NCBI RefSeq assembly: GCF_022870905.1
Contig: NZ_CP091510.1
Coordinates: forward strand, 1,302,001-1,366,000
DNA length: 64,000 nt
From: Neisseria arctica
GTDB taxonomy: Bacteria > Pseudomonadota > Gammaproteobacteria > Burkholderiales > Neisseriaceae
Direction of reading: 5' to 3'
Below, one piece after another: positions 48,785 through 59,628 of the stretch. The first letter of the stretch is position 1. Every line of letters begins with the position of its first letter. The position numbers and the translations under genes are program-made. Under the pieces are notes generated by a model. The model had not been told where the DNA came from and made no database searches. It was given only the letters and a program-made list of their open reading frames with translations.

Positions 48785-48826
48785 ATTTTTTGTCTTAATA
48801 AGATAAGTTTAATTGGTATTTTTCAT

Positions 48827-49279
48827 TTATGTCTGCTTGCTGCGCGAACCTTTGCGTTGATCGTAAAAATCTTGCAACCATTGCTCTGGGGTAATTTGGT
48901 TAACCGAAATACCCAGTCTGGAAGCATTTTCCCGAATAATGCGCTGCATAATTTCAATATTGTCGGTACTCGCAGAAATTACTGACAATACATCGTCCAT
49001 ACCCCGCAAATTCAACTGGCATACAGCGGAACTATGTCCCTGCTTAACTAAGAAACAACGAGATCTTTCGTCTAAATTAACGATAACGTTAAATTCTGCT
49101 TCGGTCAGCTTCAACCCTTCTATATAGTCTTTTTTGTCTGCATTTGGATTGGGTAGTAAAATCATAGTGGCTGTTTGCTCAATCAATGCCGCAGAAATAT
49201 CACTACGCAGAGCATCTTCTGGCGACTGAGTTGCAAAGATACCCACGATTCCGTATTTATTTTTATAGCTATCAAATAC
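48827..49279 (-). pseudogene. virB4 C-terminal fragment
   Basis: The readable frame encodes the last 150 residues or so of the VirB4 ATPase: KYGIVGIFATQSPEDALRSDISAALIEQT, LPNPNADKKDYIEGLKLTE, FLVKQGHSSAVCQLNLRG, all characteristic of the end of VirB4. The full protein is about 800 residues, with Walker A and B upstream; none of that is present. An in-frame TGA at 49280-49282 and AT-rich, non-coding sequence to its right mark the break. A GTG at 49244-49246 could start translation of a small piece, but function is not expected. Confidence 0.85.
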
Positions 49280-49980
49280 TCAAATTAAATTACATTTTAA
49301 CCATACCTAACTATTTAAATAATCTTACACTCCCATCTTCTCATGATCAATCTCTTGCCATAAGGCCCATTTACCACCAAGCATAAGTTTTTCCTATAAA
49401 ATTCAATTTTATAATCAACAAAATCAACCTGTTTACACAATATATTTTTTGTATCTCATAGACTTACTTTCTAACTCATATAAATTCCTTTACTATAAAT
49501 TCAATATAAGCTTTTCAAGCTTTATGGAATTTATCACATTCATATAGATATCAAAGAGATTATCAAAAATCTAATATAGCTATGTAACCTATTATTTAAA
49601 AACTATATGCTTGCCTTCGTTGAAAAAATAAACCCCATCTTCTCTAAAGATAACTCAAATAAATTATCACAAACCTTATTAAAAAAATGCAAGAATTATT
49701 TAATTAATAGCTAACCATCAAGAATAGATTTATTATCAATTAGTAACTTAGCAAGCTAAACACATTATAGCTATAATATTAAAGAAAAAATTTTAATAGA
49801 AAAATAAGATCTCATAATTGGCATTCAATATACAATCAAAAATATAATTTATTTTTTATCGCCACTCTAACATTAGAGTAAAAGTAGATAAAATTCATCA
49901 TTAAAACTAGTAGCAGCCACCAGTTAATATAATTTCTCTTATCAAGAATTGATACCAAATAGATTATACAAAATAGATAT
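49280..49980. other. AT-rich junction between T4SS remnant and tRNA genes
   Basis: About 700 bases, very AT-rich, with no supported gene. It lies between the truncated virB4 and the tRNA-Glu/tRNA-Arg pair, a typical place for the edge of an integrated element. I could not find a repeat of the tRNA 3' end to mark an attachment site. Confidence 0.5.
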
Positions 49981-50016
49981 AAATAAGGCCTTGCCAAAAT
50001 TGGCAAGGCCTTATTT
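49981..50016 (-). terminator. Terminator of the tRNA operon
   Basis: Perfect 17-base stem (49981-49997 with 50000-50016) and two-base loop, eight bases beyond the tRNA-Glu gene, with a TTATTTATATC tail on the minus strand. Confidence 0.9.
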
Positions 50017-50023
50017 ATCAAAC

Positions 50024-50098
50024 TGGCACGCCCACGGGGAATCGAACCCCGGTTACCGCCGTGAAAGGGCGATGTCCTAACCGCTAGACGATGGGCGC
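50024..50098 (-). tRNA. tRNA-Glu (anticodon TTC)
   Basis: Minus-strand cloverleaf: acceptor GCGCCCA pairs with TGGGCGT (one G-U), anticodon loop CCCTTTCACGG with anticodon TTC, T-loop GGTTCGATTCC, CCA encoded at 50024-50026. It is the second gene of a two-tRNA operon. Confidence 0.96.
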
Positions 50099-50113
50099 AT
50101 TAGAAAATCTTGA

Positions 50114-50190
50114 TGGCGCACCCGGAGCGATTCGAACGCCCGACCCTCTGGTTCGTAGCCAGATACTCTATCCAACTGAGCTACGGGTGC
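50114..50190 (-). tRNA. tRNA-Arg (anticodon ACG)
   Basis: Minus-strand cloverleaf of 77 bases: acceptor GCACCCG pairs with CGGGTGC, D-arm AGCTCAGTTGGATAGAG, anticodon loop CTACGAA with anticodon ACG, T-loop TTCGAAT, CCA encoded at 50114-50116. First gene of the pair, 15 bases before tRNA-Glu. Confidence 0.97.
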
Positions 50191-50236
50191 GTTTTACTCA
50201 TCAGCTCTTCTTAGTGCTGTGAATCAAGAGACCCAA

Positions 50237-50265
50237 ATCATATAGAAATAATTAAACCATGTCTA
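50237..50265 (-). promoter_or_regulatory. Promoter of the tRNA operon
   Basis: On the minus strand TAGACA (50260-50265) and TATGAT (50237-50242) are 17 bases apart, a good sigma-70 match, about 45 bases upstream of tRNA-Arg. Confidence 0.65.
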
Positions 50266-50337
50266 GCATTTTAGATAAATATTTTTAAAAAATAAAATAA
50301 ACAATTGAAATAAATAAATTTATTTTTATAACCATTT

Positions 50338-51690
50338 TTATATCATACCAGTACCGGAAAGCTCTCTAGCCATACGGGCAGCTGCATTATCGGTCATTCC
50401 TCCTACAAAATCCAATATCTTCATATAAGCTTCATATAAAGAATCTTTAGTAGTAATAGGATTTTCGTGATTCAACAACTCCAAAACCAAAGATTGGCGG
50501 ACACCTACCCTGCCTTCTGTAATCAACGTATGAGCAGCCGGCACTAATAAGTCTAAAACAGAACCCAGGCATGGAAATGCTGCAATTTCAGTTCTCAATT
50601 TACTCTGATGGCGAAAAATGCGTGTACGTGCCAAATCTTTGGCCTTCTCCAGGGTATTTTGGACTTCAGGACTACACAATGCCAATAAATCCTTACCCTG
50701 AAATTCACCTTTCAATAAATCTGATTGGTGCGACATAAAAGTATGGGCAACATCATCAATCGCTCTACCAATAGCGATACCACGTAACATTGCGCAACGT
50801 TGGCGACTAGATTGAGCGTGCCATGTATTTTCAACAAATGTCAGCTCTGATAATACACTTTCGACCTCCGCATCTGCCAACAATCCAATTTCTACGGCAT
50901 CTTCCAAATCCAATAAGGCATAACAGATATCATCTGCCGCTTCCATTAAGTAAGACAACGGATGGCGGATCCAGCGGTCTTGCCCTTGTTGGATCAATCC
51001 CAATTCTTCGGCAATACGGCGTATATAAGGTAATTCGGTTTGATAAATATTGAATTTCCGGCAACCTTCCGGAGCAAGTGTTGTCCACGGGTATTTTAAT
51101 AGGGTTCCTATGGTGGCAGCAGTCAACCGCATTCCGCCGCGATTGCAATACATTTCCAATGTTGCCAACAAACGCAAACTGTGGGCATTACCTTCATAAG
51201 TTTGTACATCCAAACGCTCTGCCTCACTGAGTTTTTCAAGATAATATTGATTTTTCGGATTGCGAAACCAATCCCTCAAAGCCTCTTCCCCCGTATGTCC
51301 GAACGGCGGATTACCCAAATCATGCGCCAAACACGCCACCTGAACCACTGCACCAATATCATTAGGCGTATTTCCTAGCGGAAGAAACTCGCCGGCCTGA
51401 AGCATTACTCCAACCCGATTTCCCAAACTGCGCCCAACACTGGCCACCTCTACGCTATGCGTTAGGCGGTTATGAGTATGATCATGCTCGGCAAAAGGAT
51501 GAACTTGTGTTTTACGCCCCAAACGGCGGAAAGCCCCTGAAAATACCACCCGGTCATAATCGATATGAAAATCGGTACGTAAAGCATCAACTCCCTCTTG
51601 GGTTGAGGGCGTACTAGTCGGAATAATTTCCCCGTCTTTAGCGCGAAACCGTTGTGTACTCAATAACTGCTGCCAATTCATTTTATCCAT
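50338..51690 (-). CDS. dgt: Deoxyguanosinetriphosphate triphosphohydrolase-like protein
   Basis: HD-domain dNTP triphosphohydrolase that releases tripolyphosphate and so trims dNTP pools. Seen: RRLGRKTQVHPF near residue 56; HD-domain ligands in HTHNRLTHSVEV near 72 and CLAHDLGNPPFGHTGEEAL near 119; a further metal ligand region MEAADDICYALLDLEDA near 250. The length of 450 residues fits the dGTPase type 2 group rather than E. coli Dgt. The ATG at 51690 has GGAAT upstream; a second ATG three codons on is possible. Confidence 0.9.
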   Translation of the reverse strand: MDKMNWQQLLSTQRFRAKDGEIIPTSTPSTQEGVDALRTDFHIDYDRVVFSGAFRRLGRKTQVHPFAEHDHTHNRLTHSVEVASVGRSLGNRVGVMLQAGEFLPLGNTPNDIGAVVQVACLAHDLGNPPFGHTGEEALRDWFRNPKNQYYLEKLSEAERLDVQTYEGNAHSLRLLATLEMYCNRGGMRLTAATIGTLLKYPWTTLAPEGCRKFNIYQTELPYIRRIAEELGLIQQGQDRWIRHPLSYLMEAADDICYALLDLEDAVEIGLLADAEVESVLSELTFVENTWHAQSSRQRCAMLRGIAIGRAIDDVAHTFMSHQSDLLKGEFQGKDLLALCSPEVQNTLEKAKDLARTRIFRHQSKLRTEIAAFPCLGSVLDLLVPAAHTLITEGRVGVRQSLVLELLNHENPITTKDSLYEAYMKILDFVGGMTDNAAARMARELSGTGMI

Positions 51691-51833
51691 GCTTGATTCC
51701 GTAAACTAAAATTTCCCAAATATTTTTATTTATTTTACTCTTTATAATATTTCATACCGATAATCCGACTCGCTCTATTTTCCGGACAAGCCCAAACTCA
51801 TATTGGGCAAATATATCCTTCAGATAATATAGA

Positions 51834-51870
51834 AGCAGGCCGTCTGAAACAATAGTTCAGACGGCCTGCT
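51834..51870 (-). terminator. DUS-pair terminator after the DUF465 gene
   Basis: AGCAGGCCGTCTGAA pairs with TTCAGACGGCCTGCT (51834-51848 with 51856-51870), just downstream of the ydcH-type gene. Confidence 0.88.
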
Positions 51871-51897
51871 ATGTTTTAGCCAGTCACATATACCAAA

Positions 51898-52119
51898 TTA
51901 AGCTTCTTCGGAGGCTTTTTTCAAGATAACGTACAATTGATCCTTCAATTGCAGTTTTTGTTTTTTCAATTCTTCAATTTCATCCAAACCACTGGTTACA
52001 GGATTATTTACCAAGCCTGTAATCTTATCATCCAGCTTATTATGTTCGTCGAACAGACGAGCAAAGTGTGCATCTTCTTGTTTCAGTTTTGAAATCAAAT
52101 CACGATATTCAGGAAACAT
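51898..52119 (-). CDS. ydcH: DUF465 / YdcH-family small coiled-coil protein
   Basis: A 73-residue cytoplasmic protein, MFPEYRDLISKLKQEDAHFARLFDEHNKLDDKI, then a short break and a second helix ELKKQKLQLKDQLYVILKKA. Two-helix coiled coil with the H-x3-LFDEHN-x-LD pattern of DUF465/YdcH. Function is unknown in the family. It is a single gene with its own terminator. GAGGATG precedes the ATG. Confidence 0.9.
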   Translation of the reverse strand: MFPEYRDLISKLKQEDAHFARLFDEHNKLDDKITGLVNNPVTSGLDEIEELKKQKLQLKDQLYVILKKASEEA

Positions 52120-52397
52120 AGTTCATCCTCTTAATTAAAAAGTGTACAACAGTTAAAAATCAAGCGCTTTATTATTCGCTTTCTTCGGTTTTATTATAGC
52201 AAAGGCGGCCTCCCGATACAGCCTTATTTACATCGCCCTGCATCCTTTCTTAACCTTTTTTGACAAAAAGCAATCTCTTTTACCACCGCATCTATAGCCT
52301 AATACCATAAGCTGGACGCCGATACCGACAACTCTTACAATCATAAAAGAATACTCAGCTTCCCACATGCAGACACCACTATTGAAGGACCTCAGAT

Positions 52398-53141
52398 ATG
52401 TCTCAAAATGCTGTACAAACTATCTTAAATCATCGCACATATCGCCACTTTAAAACTGGAGTGCCATTGCCGGCAAACCACTTACAAACCATTATCGATT
52501 GCGCACGTCAAGCGCCCTCTTGGATGAACGGACAACATTACAGCATTATAAATATCACCGACCCCAATCTGCGGGAACAGATTGTTGCACTTCAACCTTC
52601 TAACCCTCAAATCGGTACTTGCAGTACATATTTGCTTTTCATTGCCGACCTTCACCGTGCGGATTTATCCAGTCAGGCTTACGAAGGTAATTTTACTGCT
52701 GCAGGTGATCCGGACAGCCTGATTACTGCGATTACAGATACCGCATTAGCTGCACAAAATGCCGTAATCGCTGCCGAAAGCCTCGGCTATGCTACCTGCT
52801 TTACCGGTGGTATCCGCTTGATTGCTCCTCAACTGACAGAACTTTTATCATTGCCCAAAAATACTTTTCCTATTGTCGGTCTCTGTATCGGCACACCCGA
52901 TATCCAAATGCCGCTTAAACCGCGTCTGCCCAAGGAAACAGTTTATTCCGAGAACCACTATCCCGATGATGAAACCCTTTCAGATGGCCTCGAACAATAC
53001 GAAAAAACTATGACTGCATTTGGTGAAGCACGGGAAAAGTTTCCTTTCCGTGAAAAATTTGCCCGTTACTATAGCAATACTTACGCACCGGAAAATATCC
53101 CATTGTTAAAGAAACAAGGCTGGCTAAACAATCTGAAATAA
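52398..53141 (+). CDS. nfsA: NADPH-dependent nitroreductase (NfsA/FRP type)
   Basis: FMN-binding oxidoreductase that reduces nitroaromatics, quinones or flavin. Seen: NTR fold opening ILNHRTYRHFKTG with FMN phosphate contact HRTYR near residue 13; APSWMNGQHYSI near 39; ESLGYATCFTGGIR near 127; PIVGLCIGTP near 155; C-terminal REKFARYYSNTYAPENIP. The length of 247 residues matches NfsA (240). The physiological substrate is unknown. An AAGGACCTCAG site precedes the start. A hypothetical gene follows 29 bases later, probably cotranscribed. Confidence 0.88.
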   Translation: MSQNAVQTILNHRTYRHFKTGVPLPANHLQTIIDCARQAPSWMNGQHYSIINITDPNLREQIVALQPSNPQIGTCSTYLLFIADLHRADLSSQAYEGNFTAAGDPDSLITAITDTALAAQNAVIAAESLGYATCFTGGIRLIAPQLTELLSLPKNTFPIVGLCIGTPDIQMPLKPRLPKETVYSENHYPDDETLSDGLEQYEKTMTAFGEAREKFPFREKFARYYSNTYAPENIPLLKKQGWLNNLK

Positions 53142-53170
53142 ATTATTTTACATTGTGCAGAGGATATGTG

Positions 53171-53524
53171 ATGTCCAGGCATTATCACCATATCTGGGGA
53201 GTAAGCGGACAGTTTGTCCGATTAGAAGGCCGCTATGACTGGTGGCCTCTTAATGATCCCTTGTGGGTAAGCGAGGATGCCACCAACCTAGATTTTTATT
53301 TTTCTCCCGAAACATCCTATCTTGCAAATACAGAAAAAACGCCATCACCAGAAAAATTACTGGCGTTTTCCCAAGCTGCGCGGGAAATCGCCCGTAAAAA
53401 ACTTGATGCGGTTGCCAAACTGGCCGTTGCACAAAATTTACGTGCCTCGCAAGAAGCCTATGATTTGGAACGCTTGATTGCCTCCATCGACCATTTTATG
53501 CGGCAAGACGACCTCTACCGCTAA
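53171..53524 (+). CDS. Conserved hypothetical protein after nfsA
   Basis: Not recognised. Seen: 117 residues from an ATG with AGAGGAT upstream; N-terminal half rich in Trp, Tyr and His (RHYHHIWGVSGQFVRLEGRYDWW), C-terminal half a long amphipathic helix (AAREIARKKLDAVAKLAVAQN). No signal or membrane segment, so cytoplasmic. It is likely in operon with nfsA. A weak inverted repeat ACGTTGCA/TGCAACGT (53542-53549, 53582-53589) lies downstream. Confidence 0.65.
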   Translation: MSRHYHHIWGVSGQFVRLEGRYDWWPLNDPLWVSEDATNLDFYFSPETSYLANTEKTPSPEKLLAFSQAAREIARKKLDAVAKLAVAQNLRASQEAYDLERLIASIDHFMRQDDLYR

Positions 53525-53708
53525 TCCCTCTTTACCTCGCTACGTTGCAATATTTTTTATGAATAAAACTTTCATTCTGCCTGCAACGTTTTCATAACAC
53601 CCGCTTTTAATTTCGGTTACAATACCGCTTCATCTTCTTTGCTTTCGGCGCGGCCATTTATGGGGCCGTCTGAAAACCTTTACTCCACCCCACTCAAAGG
53701 ATTTCTGC

Positions 53709-54959
53709 ATGTTCTCAAAAAGCATAACCATCGAAAAATATGATCCCGAATTGGCTGCGGCAATTGCTGCCGAAGTACAGCGCCAACAAGATCACGTTGA
53801 ATTGATTGCCTCTGAAAACTATGTCAGCTGCGCCGTAATGGAAGCCCAAGGCTCCCAACTCACGAACAAATATGCCGAAGGTTATCCCGGCAAGCGCTAT
53901 TACGGCGGCTGTGAACATGTTGACGTAGCCGAACAGCTGGCCATCGACCGTGTGAAAGAACTTTTTGGTGCTGCTTATGCCAACGTACAACCGCACTCAG
54001 GCTCGCAAGCCAACCAGGCGGTATATGCAAGCGTGTTAAAACCGGGCGATACCATTCTCGGCATGAGCCTCGCACACGGCGGCCACCTCACCCACGGTGC
54101 ATCAGTTAATATTTCCGGCAAATTGTATAACGCCATCACCTATGGCTTGGATGAAAACGAAGTGCTGGATTACGCCGAAGTAGAAAGATTGGCCTTGGAA
54201 CACAAACCAAAAATGATTGTAGCCGGTGCCTCTGCCTATGCTCTGCAGATCGACTGGGCCAAATTCCGTGAAATCGCCGATAAAGTAGGTGCTTATCTTT
54301 TTGTCGATATGGCCCACTATGCCGGTTTGGTCGCTGGGGGCGAATACCCGAACCCCGTTCCTTTTGCCGATTTCGTAACCACCACCACCCACAAAACCCT
54401 GCGCGGCCCCCGCGGCGGTGTGATTTTATGCCGAGACAACACTCACGAAAAAGCACTGAATTCGGCTATTTTCCCCAGCCTGCAAGGCGGCCCTCTGATG
54501 CATGTGATTGCAGCCAAAGCAGTGGCTTTTAAAGAAGCCCTGCAACCTGAATTCAAAGAATATGCGAAACAGGTTAAGGTAAATGCTGCCGCAATGGCCG
54601 AAGAACTTGTAAAACGCGGTTTGCGCATTATTTCAGGCAGAACAGAAAGCCATGTATTCTTGGTCGACCTGCGCGCCAAAAACATTACCGGTAAAGCGGC
54701 TGAAGAAGCCTTAGGCAAAGCGCACATTACCGTTAATAAAAACGCCATTCCCAATGACCCTGAAAAACCCTTTGTTACTTCAGGTATCCGTATCGGCACC
54801 TCTGCGATCACCACCCGCGGTTTCAGTGAAGCTGATGCCCGCGAGTTGGCCAACTTGGTAGCAGACGTTTTGGAAAATCCTGAAGATACGGCCACACTCG
54901 AAAGAGTAGCCAAGGCAGCTACCGCATTATGTGAAAAAAATCCGGTTTACGGCGCATAA
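53709..54959 (+). CDS. glyA: Serine hydroxymethyltransferase
   Basis: PLP enzyme interconverting serine and glycine with tetrahydrofolate; main source of one-carbon units. Seen: LIASENYVS near residue 33; [18 protein letters not shown] near 55; [12 protein letters not shown] near 120; PLP Lys in [15 protein letters not shown] near 229; [14 protein letters not shown] near 361. The length of 416 residues is standard. An uptake sequence lies about 45 bases upstream and a DUS-pair terminator follows. Together with folC and metZ in the window it covers folate and sulfur amino-acid metabolism. Confidence 0.97.
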   Translation: MFSKSITIEKYDPELAAAIAAEVQRQQDHVELIASENYVSCAVMEAQGSQLTNKYAEGYPGKRYYGGCEHVDVAEQLAIDRVKELFGAAYANVQPHSGSQANQAVYASVLKPGDTILGMSLAHGGHLTHGASVNISGKLYNAITYGLDENEVLDYAEVERLALEHKPKMIVAGASAYALQIDWAKFREIADKVGAYLFVDMAHYAGLVAGGEYPNPVPFADFVTTTTHKTLRGPRGGVILCRDNTHEKALNSAIFPSLQGGPLMHVIAAKAVAFKEALQPEFKEYAKQVKVNAAAMAEELVKRGLRIISGRTESHVFLVDLRAKNITGKAAEEALGKAHITVNKNAIPNDPEKPFVTSGIRIGTSAITTRGFSEADARELANLVADVLENPEDTATLERVAKAATALCEKNPVYGA

Positions 54960-55027
54960 ATTTTCGGAATTTCCGTTACATTGATTGTTATTTTTAAATA
55001 AATAATGTAGCCTAAATTCTGATAATT

Positions 55028-55063
55028 AAAGGCCGTCTGAAAAATTGTTTTCAGACGGCCTTT
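55028..55063 (+). terminator. DUS-pair terminator after glyA
   Basis: Sixteen-base perfect stem of inverted AGGCCGTCTGAA sequences (55028-55043 with 55048-55063). Confidence 0.92.
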
Positions 55064-55100
55064 ATATAAATTCACACCTTATCCAAATATTTCAAACCCT

Positions 55101-55418
55101 ATGGTCAACGCTCAAATACTCGCTACGAAAATCAGCAATGCCGACTACCGCCAGCTGATTACCCGTAACACAGCAAACTTCAGCCCTGCCGAGCTAGATT
55201 TACTAAACGACATCCTAGCCGCTTTCGAATTTGATGTCGTACAAGAGCAGGCTTTGGCACAAGCTGTGATGCAACAGGCCAAATTTGATCCTAATGCTTT
55301 ACACATCGAAGAAGATGACGAAGACATCACCGGCGTATGTCCTCACTGCCTTAATCCGCCCGTACCACCCTTACGCGATTACCAAATGTGGCGTGAAACA
55401 AGGAAAAATACCGCCTGA
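55101..55418 (+). CDS. Conserved hypothetical protein with CPHC motif
   Basis: Not recognised. Seen: 105 residues, acidic, mainly helical (FSPAELDLLNDILAAFEFDVVQEQALAQAVMQQAKF), then an acidic stretch EEDDEDITG and a C-terminal CPHCLNPPVPPL, which could bind one metal or form a dimer site with a partner cysteine pair. No membrane segment. Its stop codon lies inside the stem of a small terminator hairpin. No operon partner on the same strand. Confidence 0.65.
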   Translation: MVNAQILATKISNADYRQLITRNTANFSPAELDLLNDILAAFEFDVVQEQALAQAVMQQAKFDPNALHIEEDDEDITGVCPHCLNPPVPPLRDYQMWRETRKNTA

Positions 55419-55433
55419 TAATCAGACGGTATT
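55407..55433. terminator. Terminator overlapping the end of the CPHC gene
   Basis: AATACCGCCTGA pairs with TCAGACGGTATT (one mismatch pair), followed by TTTC. It includes the TGA stop codon and a decayed uptake sequence. It can serve both converging genes. Confidence 0.7.
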
Positions 55434-55454
55434 TTCAGAAAACATTACTTCTTA

Positions 55455-55877
55455 TTACTTCACTAAATTTTTCAACACCAGCGAAGCCAAATCATCCAAA
55501 CCGAAGCCGTCTACCTCTTGGGCATTACCGTTAGGCGTAGCCGTATCAATCAAATTGGGCAGATGCTGTGCTAACAAATCACCGGCCTGCTGCCCGTTCA
55601 TACCGAACTTAGCTGCAATTTGCTCTATCACACCGTTACCTAAGGCAGACTGTAAATCACCTCCGGATACATTCTGATTGGCGCTACTGGAAGAAATCCA
55701 GCTTTGCAGCGCACCACCCAAGCCGCCTTGTTGCAATTGATTAATCAAATTACCCACACCACCACTTTGGTGCACAAGCTCCATTACCATAGATATTGCC
55801 GTACCCTGTTGGCCGCCCTGCGTATTTTGGTTTAATGCCGAAGCGGCTGCATTAAGCAAAGAATCCATTAAAGCCAT
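55455..55877 (-). CDS. yidB: YidB-family (DUF937) protein
   Basis: A 140-residue cytoplasmic protein rich in Gln, Gly and Asn: LLNAAASALNQNTQGGQQG, GGVGNLINQLQQGGLGGALQSWI, then VSGGDLQSALGNGVIEQIAAKFGMNGQQAGDLLAQHLPNLID, the repeat-like helical pattern of YidB/DUF937. Function is unknown in the family. GAGAG precedes the start. It is a single gene, convergent with the CPHC protein. Confidence 0.85.
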   Translation of the reverse strand: MALMDSLLNAAASALNQNTQGGQQGTAISMVMELVHQSGGVGNLINQLQQGGLGGALQSWISSSSANQNVSGGDLQSALGNGVIEQIAAKFGMNGQQAGDLLAQHLPNLIDTATPNGNAQEVDGFGLDDLASLVLKNLVK

Positions 55878-57916
<2,039 letters not shown>

Positions 57917-57928
57917 GTACCCAAAACA

Positions 57929-57953
57929 AAAGCTCCCCTTGCGGGAGCTTTTT
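57929..57953 (+). terminator. Intrinsic terminator of pyrG
   Basis: AAAGCTCCC (57929-57937) pairs with GGGAGCTTT (57943-57951), five-base loop, followed by T residues. Confidence 0.92.
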
Positions 57954-58061
57954 ATCTCATAACCTTACAATTGCCGAATTGCAACAACGCTTCATCAAAC
58001 GGATGACAATCCGCCCGTCAAGAGCTACCATTAATCGTTTTTGTCAATCCACACCTACGCC

Positions 58062-59567
58062 ATGAACAATCCAAATATTCTCGCTTCAGTCGATTTAGGC
58101 TCCAACAGCTTCCGCCTCCAAATATGCGAAAACCATAACGGCCAATTGAAAGTTATCGACTCTTTCAAACAAATGGTTCGGTTTGCGGCCGGTTTGGACG
58201 AACATAAAAACCTTGACCGCGAATCACAGGAGCGCGCATTACTCTGCCTAGCCCGCTTTGGCGAACGTTTGAAAAACTTCCGCCCTGACCAAGTACGTGT
58301 GGTGGCAACCAATACTTTCCGCGTTGCTAAAAATATCGACCAGTTCATACCCCGTGCCGAAGCAGCTTTGGGCTTTCCGATCGAAGTAATCGCAGGTCGC
58401 GAAGAAGCCCGCCTGATCTATACCGGTGTTGTGCATACCCTGCCGCCCAAAGGCGAAAGAATGTTGGTAATCGATATCGGCGGCGGTTCAACCGAATTCG
58501 TCATCGGCTCCGATTTACAACCTACCAATACCGAAAGCCTGCCGCTGGGCTGTGTGACATACAGCATTCGCTTTTTCAGCGGCAATAAAATCACTCAAAA
58601 AGATTTTCAGGCGGCTATATCCGCGGCGCAAAACGAAATCCAGCGCATCAGCAAATCCCTGAAACATACCGGCTGGGATTTTGCCGTCGGCACATCCGGA
58701 TCCGCCAAAGCCATTCGAGACGTTATTGCCGCCGAATACGGTGAGGACGAAGAAATCACCTATAAAGGTATGCAGCAAATCGCCGAACGTATCGTTGCGG
58801 CGGGAAATACCAAAAAAGCCAAATTTGCCGGTCTCAAGCCAGACCGCATCGAAGTATTTGCCGGCGGCTTGGCAGTGATGATGGCCGCTTTTGAAGAGCT
58901 GAAAATCCAAAAAATGATTGTGACCGAAGCGGCATTGCGCGACGGTGTGTTTTATGATTTGATTGGTCGCCAGCTCAATGAAGATATGCGCAATCAGACT
59001 ACCGAACAGTTCCAAAAGCGCTATCATGTCAGCCCTAATCAAGCGGCACGTGTAGCAGAAGCCGCGCAGATGTTTATGGAAAGCATCTGCCACGCCTACA
59101 ACACCCCCGTACAAGAGCTGGCCTATTGGCAGCAATATGTCCGCTGGGCCGGCCTGCTTCATGAAATCGGTATCGATATCGCCCACACCGGCTATCACAA
59201 ACACTCTTCCTATATTCTTGAAAATGCGGATATGCCCGGCTTTTCTCGTAAAGAGCAGCATATTCTTTCCCTGTTGGTACTCGGACACCGAGGCGATCTG
59301 CGTAAGATGACCGATTTGGTGGGAGACAACCAAATCATGTGGTTTGCCATTCTCTCATTGCGTTTGGCCGCGCTATTCTGCCGTGCCCGCCTACCGCTGG
59401 AGCTTCCTCCTTTTACCCAACTGCGCCTTCAAGAAGACGGAAAAGGCTTTTTGCTCCGCATCAGCCAAAGCTGGCTCGACGAGCATCCCTTGGTGACCGG
59501 TGCTCTCGATTATGAAAGTGAACAATGGCGTAAAATCAATATGCCTTTTGCCGTACAACCGCAATAA
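58062..59567 (+). CDS. ppx: Exopolyphosphatase
   Basis: Degrades long polyphosphate chains from their ends; paralogue of pppGpp phosphatase GppA. Seen: ASHKA-fold phosphate loop ASVDLGSNSFRLQ near residue 8; second loop VIDIGGGSTEFVIG near 140; GTSGSAKAIRDV near 213; C-terminal HD-like domain with HEIGIDIAHTGYHKHSSYILENADM near 370. The ATG at 58062 gives 501 residues; a TTG seven codons upstream is less likely. The sequence is very close to meningococcal Ppx as I remember it. A DUS-pair terminator follows. Confidence 0.95.
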   Translation: MNNPNILASVDLGSNSFRLQICENHNGQLKVIDSFKQMVRFAAGLDEHKNLDRESQERALLCLARFGERLKNFRPDQVRVVATNTFRVAKNIDQFIPRAEAALGFPIEVIAGREEARLIYTGVVHTLPPKGERMLVIDIGGGSTEFVIGSDLQPTNTESLPLGCVTYSIRFFSGNKITQKDFQAAISAAQNEIQRISKSLKHTGWDFAVGTSGSAKAIRDVIAAEYGEDEEITYKGMQQIAERIVAAGNTKKAKFAGLKPDRIEVFAGGLAVMMAAFEELKIQKMIVTEAALRDGVFYDLIGRQLNEDMRNQTTEQFQKRYHVSPNQAARVAEAAQMFMESICHAYNTPVQELAYWQQYVRWAGLLHEIGIDIAHTGYHKHSSYILENADMPGFSRKEQHILSLLVLGHRGDLRKMTDLVGDNQIMWFAILSLRLAALFCRARLPLELPPFTQLRLQEDGKGFLLRISQSWLDEHPLVTGALDYESEQWRKINMPFAVQPQ

Positions 59568-59573
59568 TATTTT

Positions 59574-59604
59574 AAGGCTGTCTGAAAATATTTCAGACGG
59601 CCTT
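59574..59604 (+). terminator. DUS-pair terminator after ppx
   Basis: A slightly mutated uptake sequence (GCTGTCTGAA) paired with an intact inverted one, 14-base stem with one G-T pair, three-base loop. Confidence 0.85.
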
Positions 59605-59628
59605 TACGACTTTTTATTCTTATAATCC

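Noticed and set aside
49836..50021. 61-codon hydrophobic frame next to tRNA-Glu
   Set aside because: Begins inside the tRNA terminator palindrome and runs through AT-rich sequence; hydrophobicity is explained by base composition.
58515..59333. Minus-strand frame of 272 codons within ppx
   Set aside because: Antisense shadow; ppx on the plus strand has all motifs.
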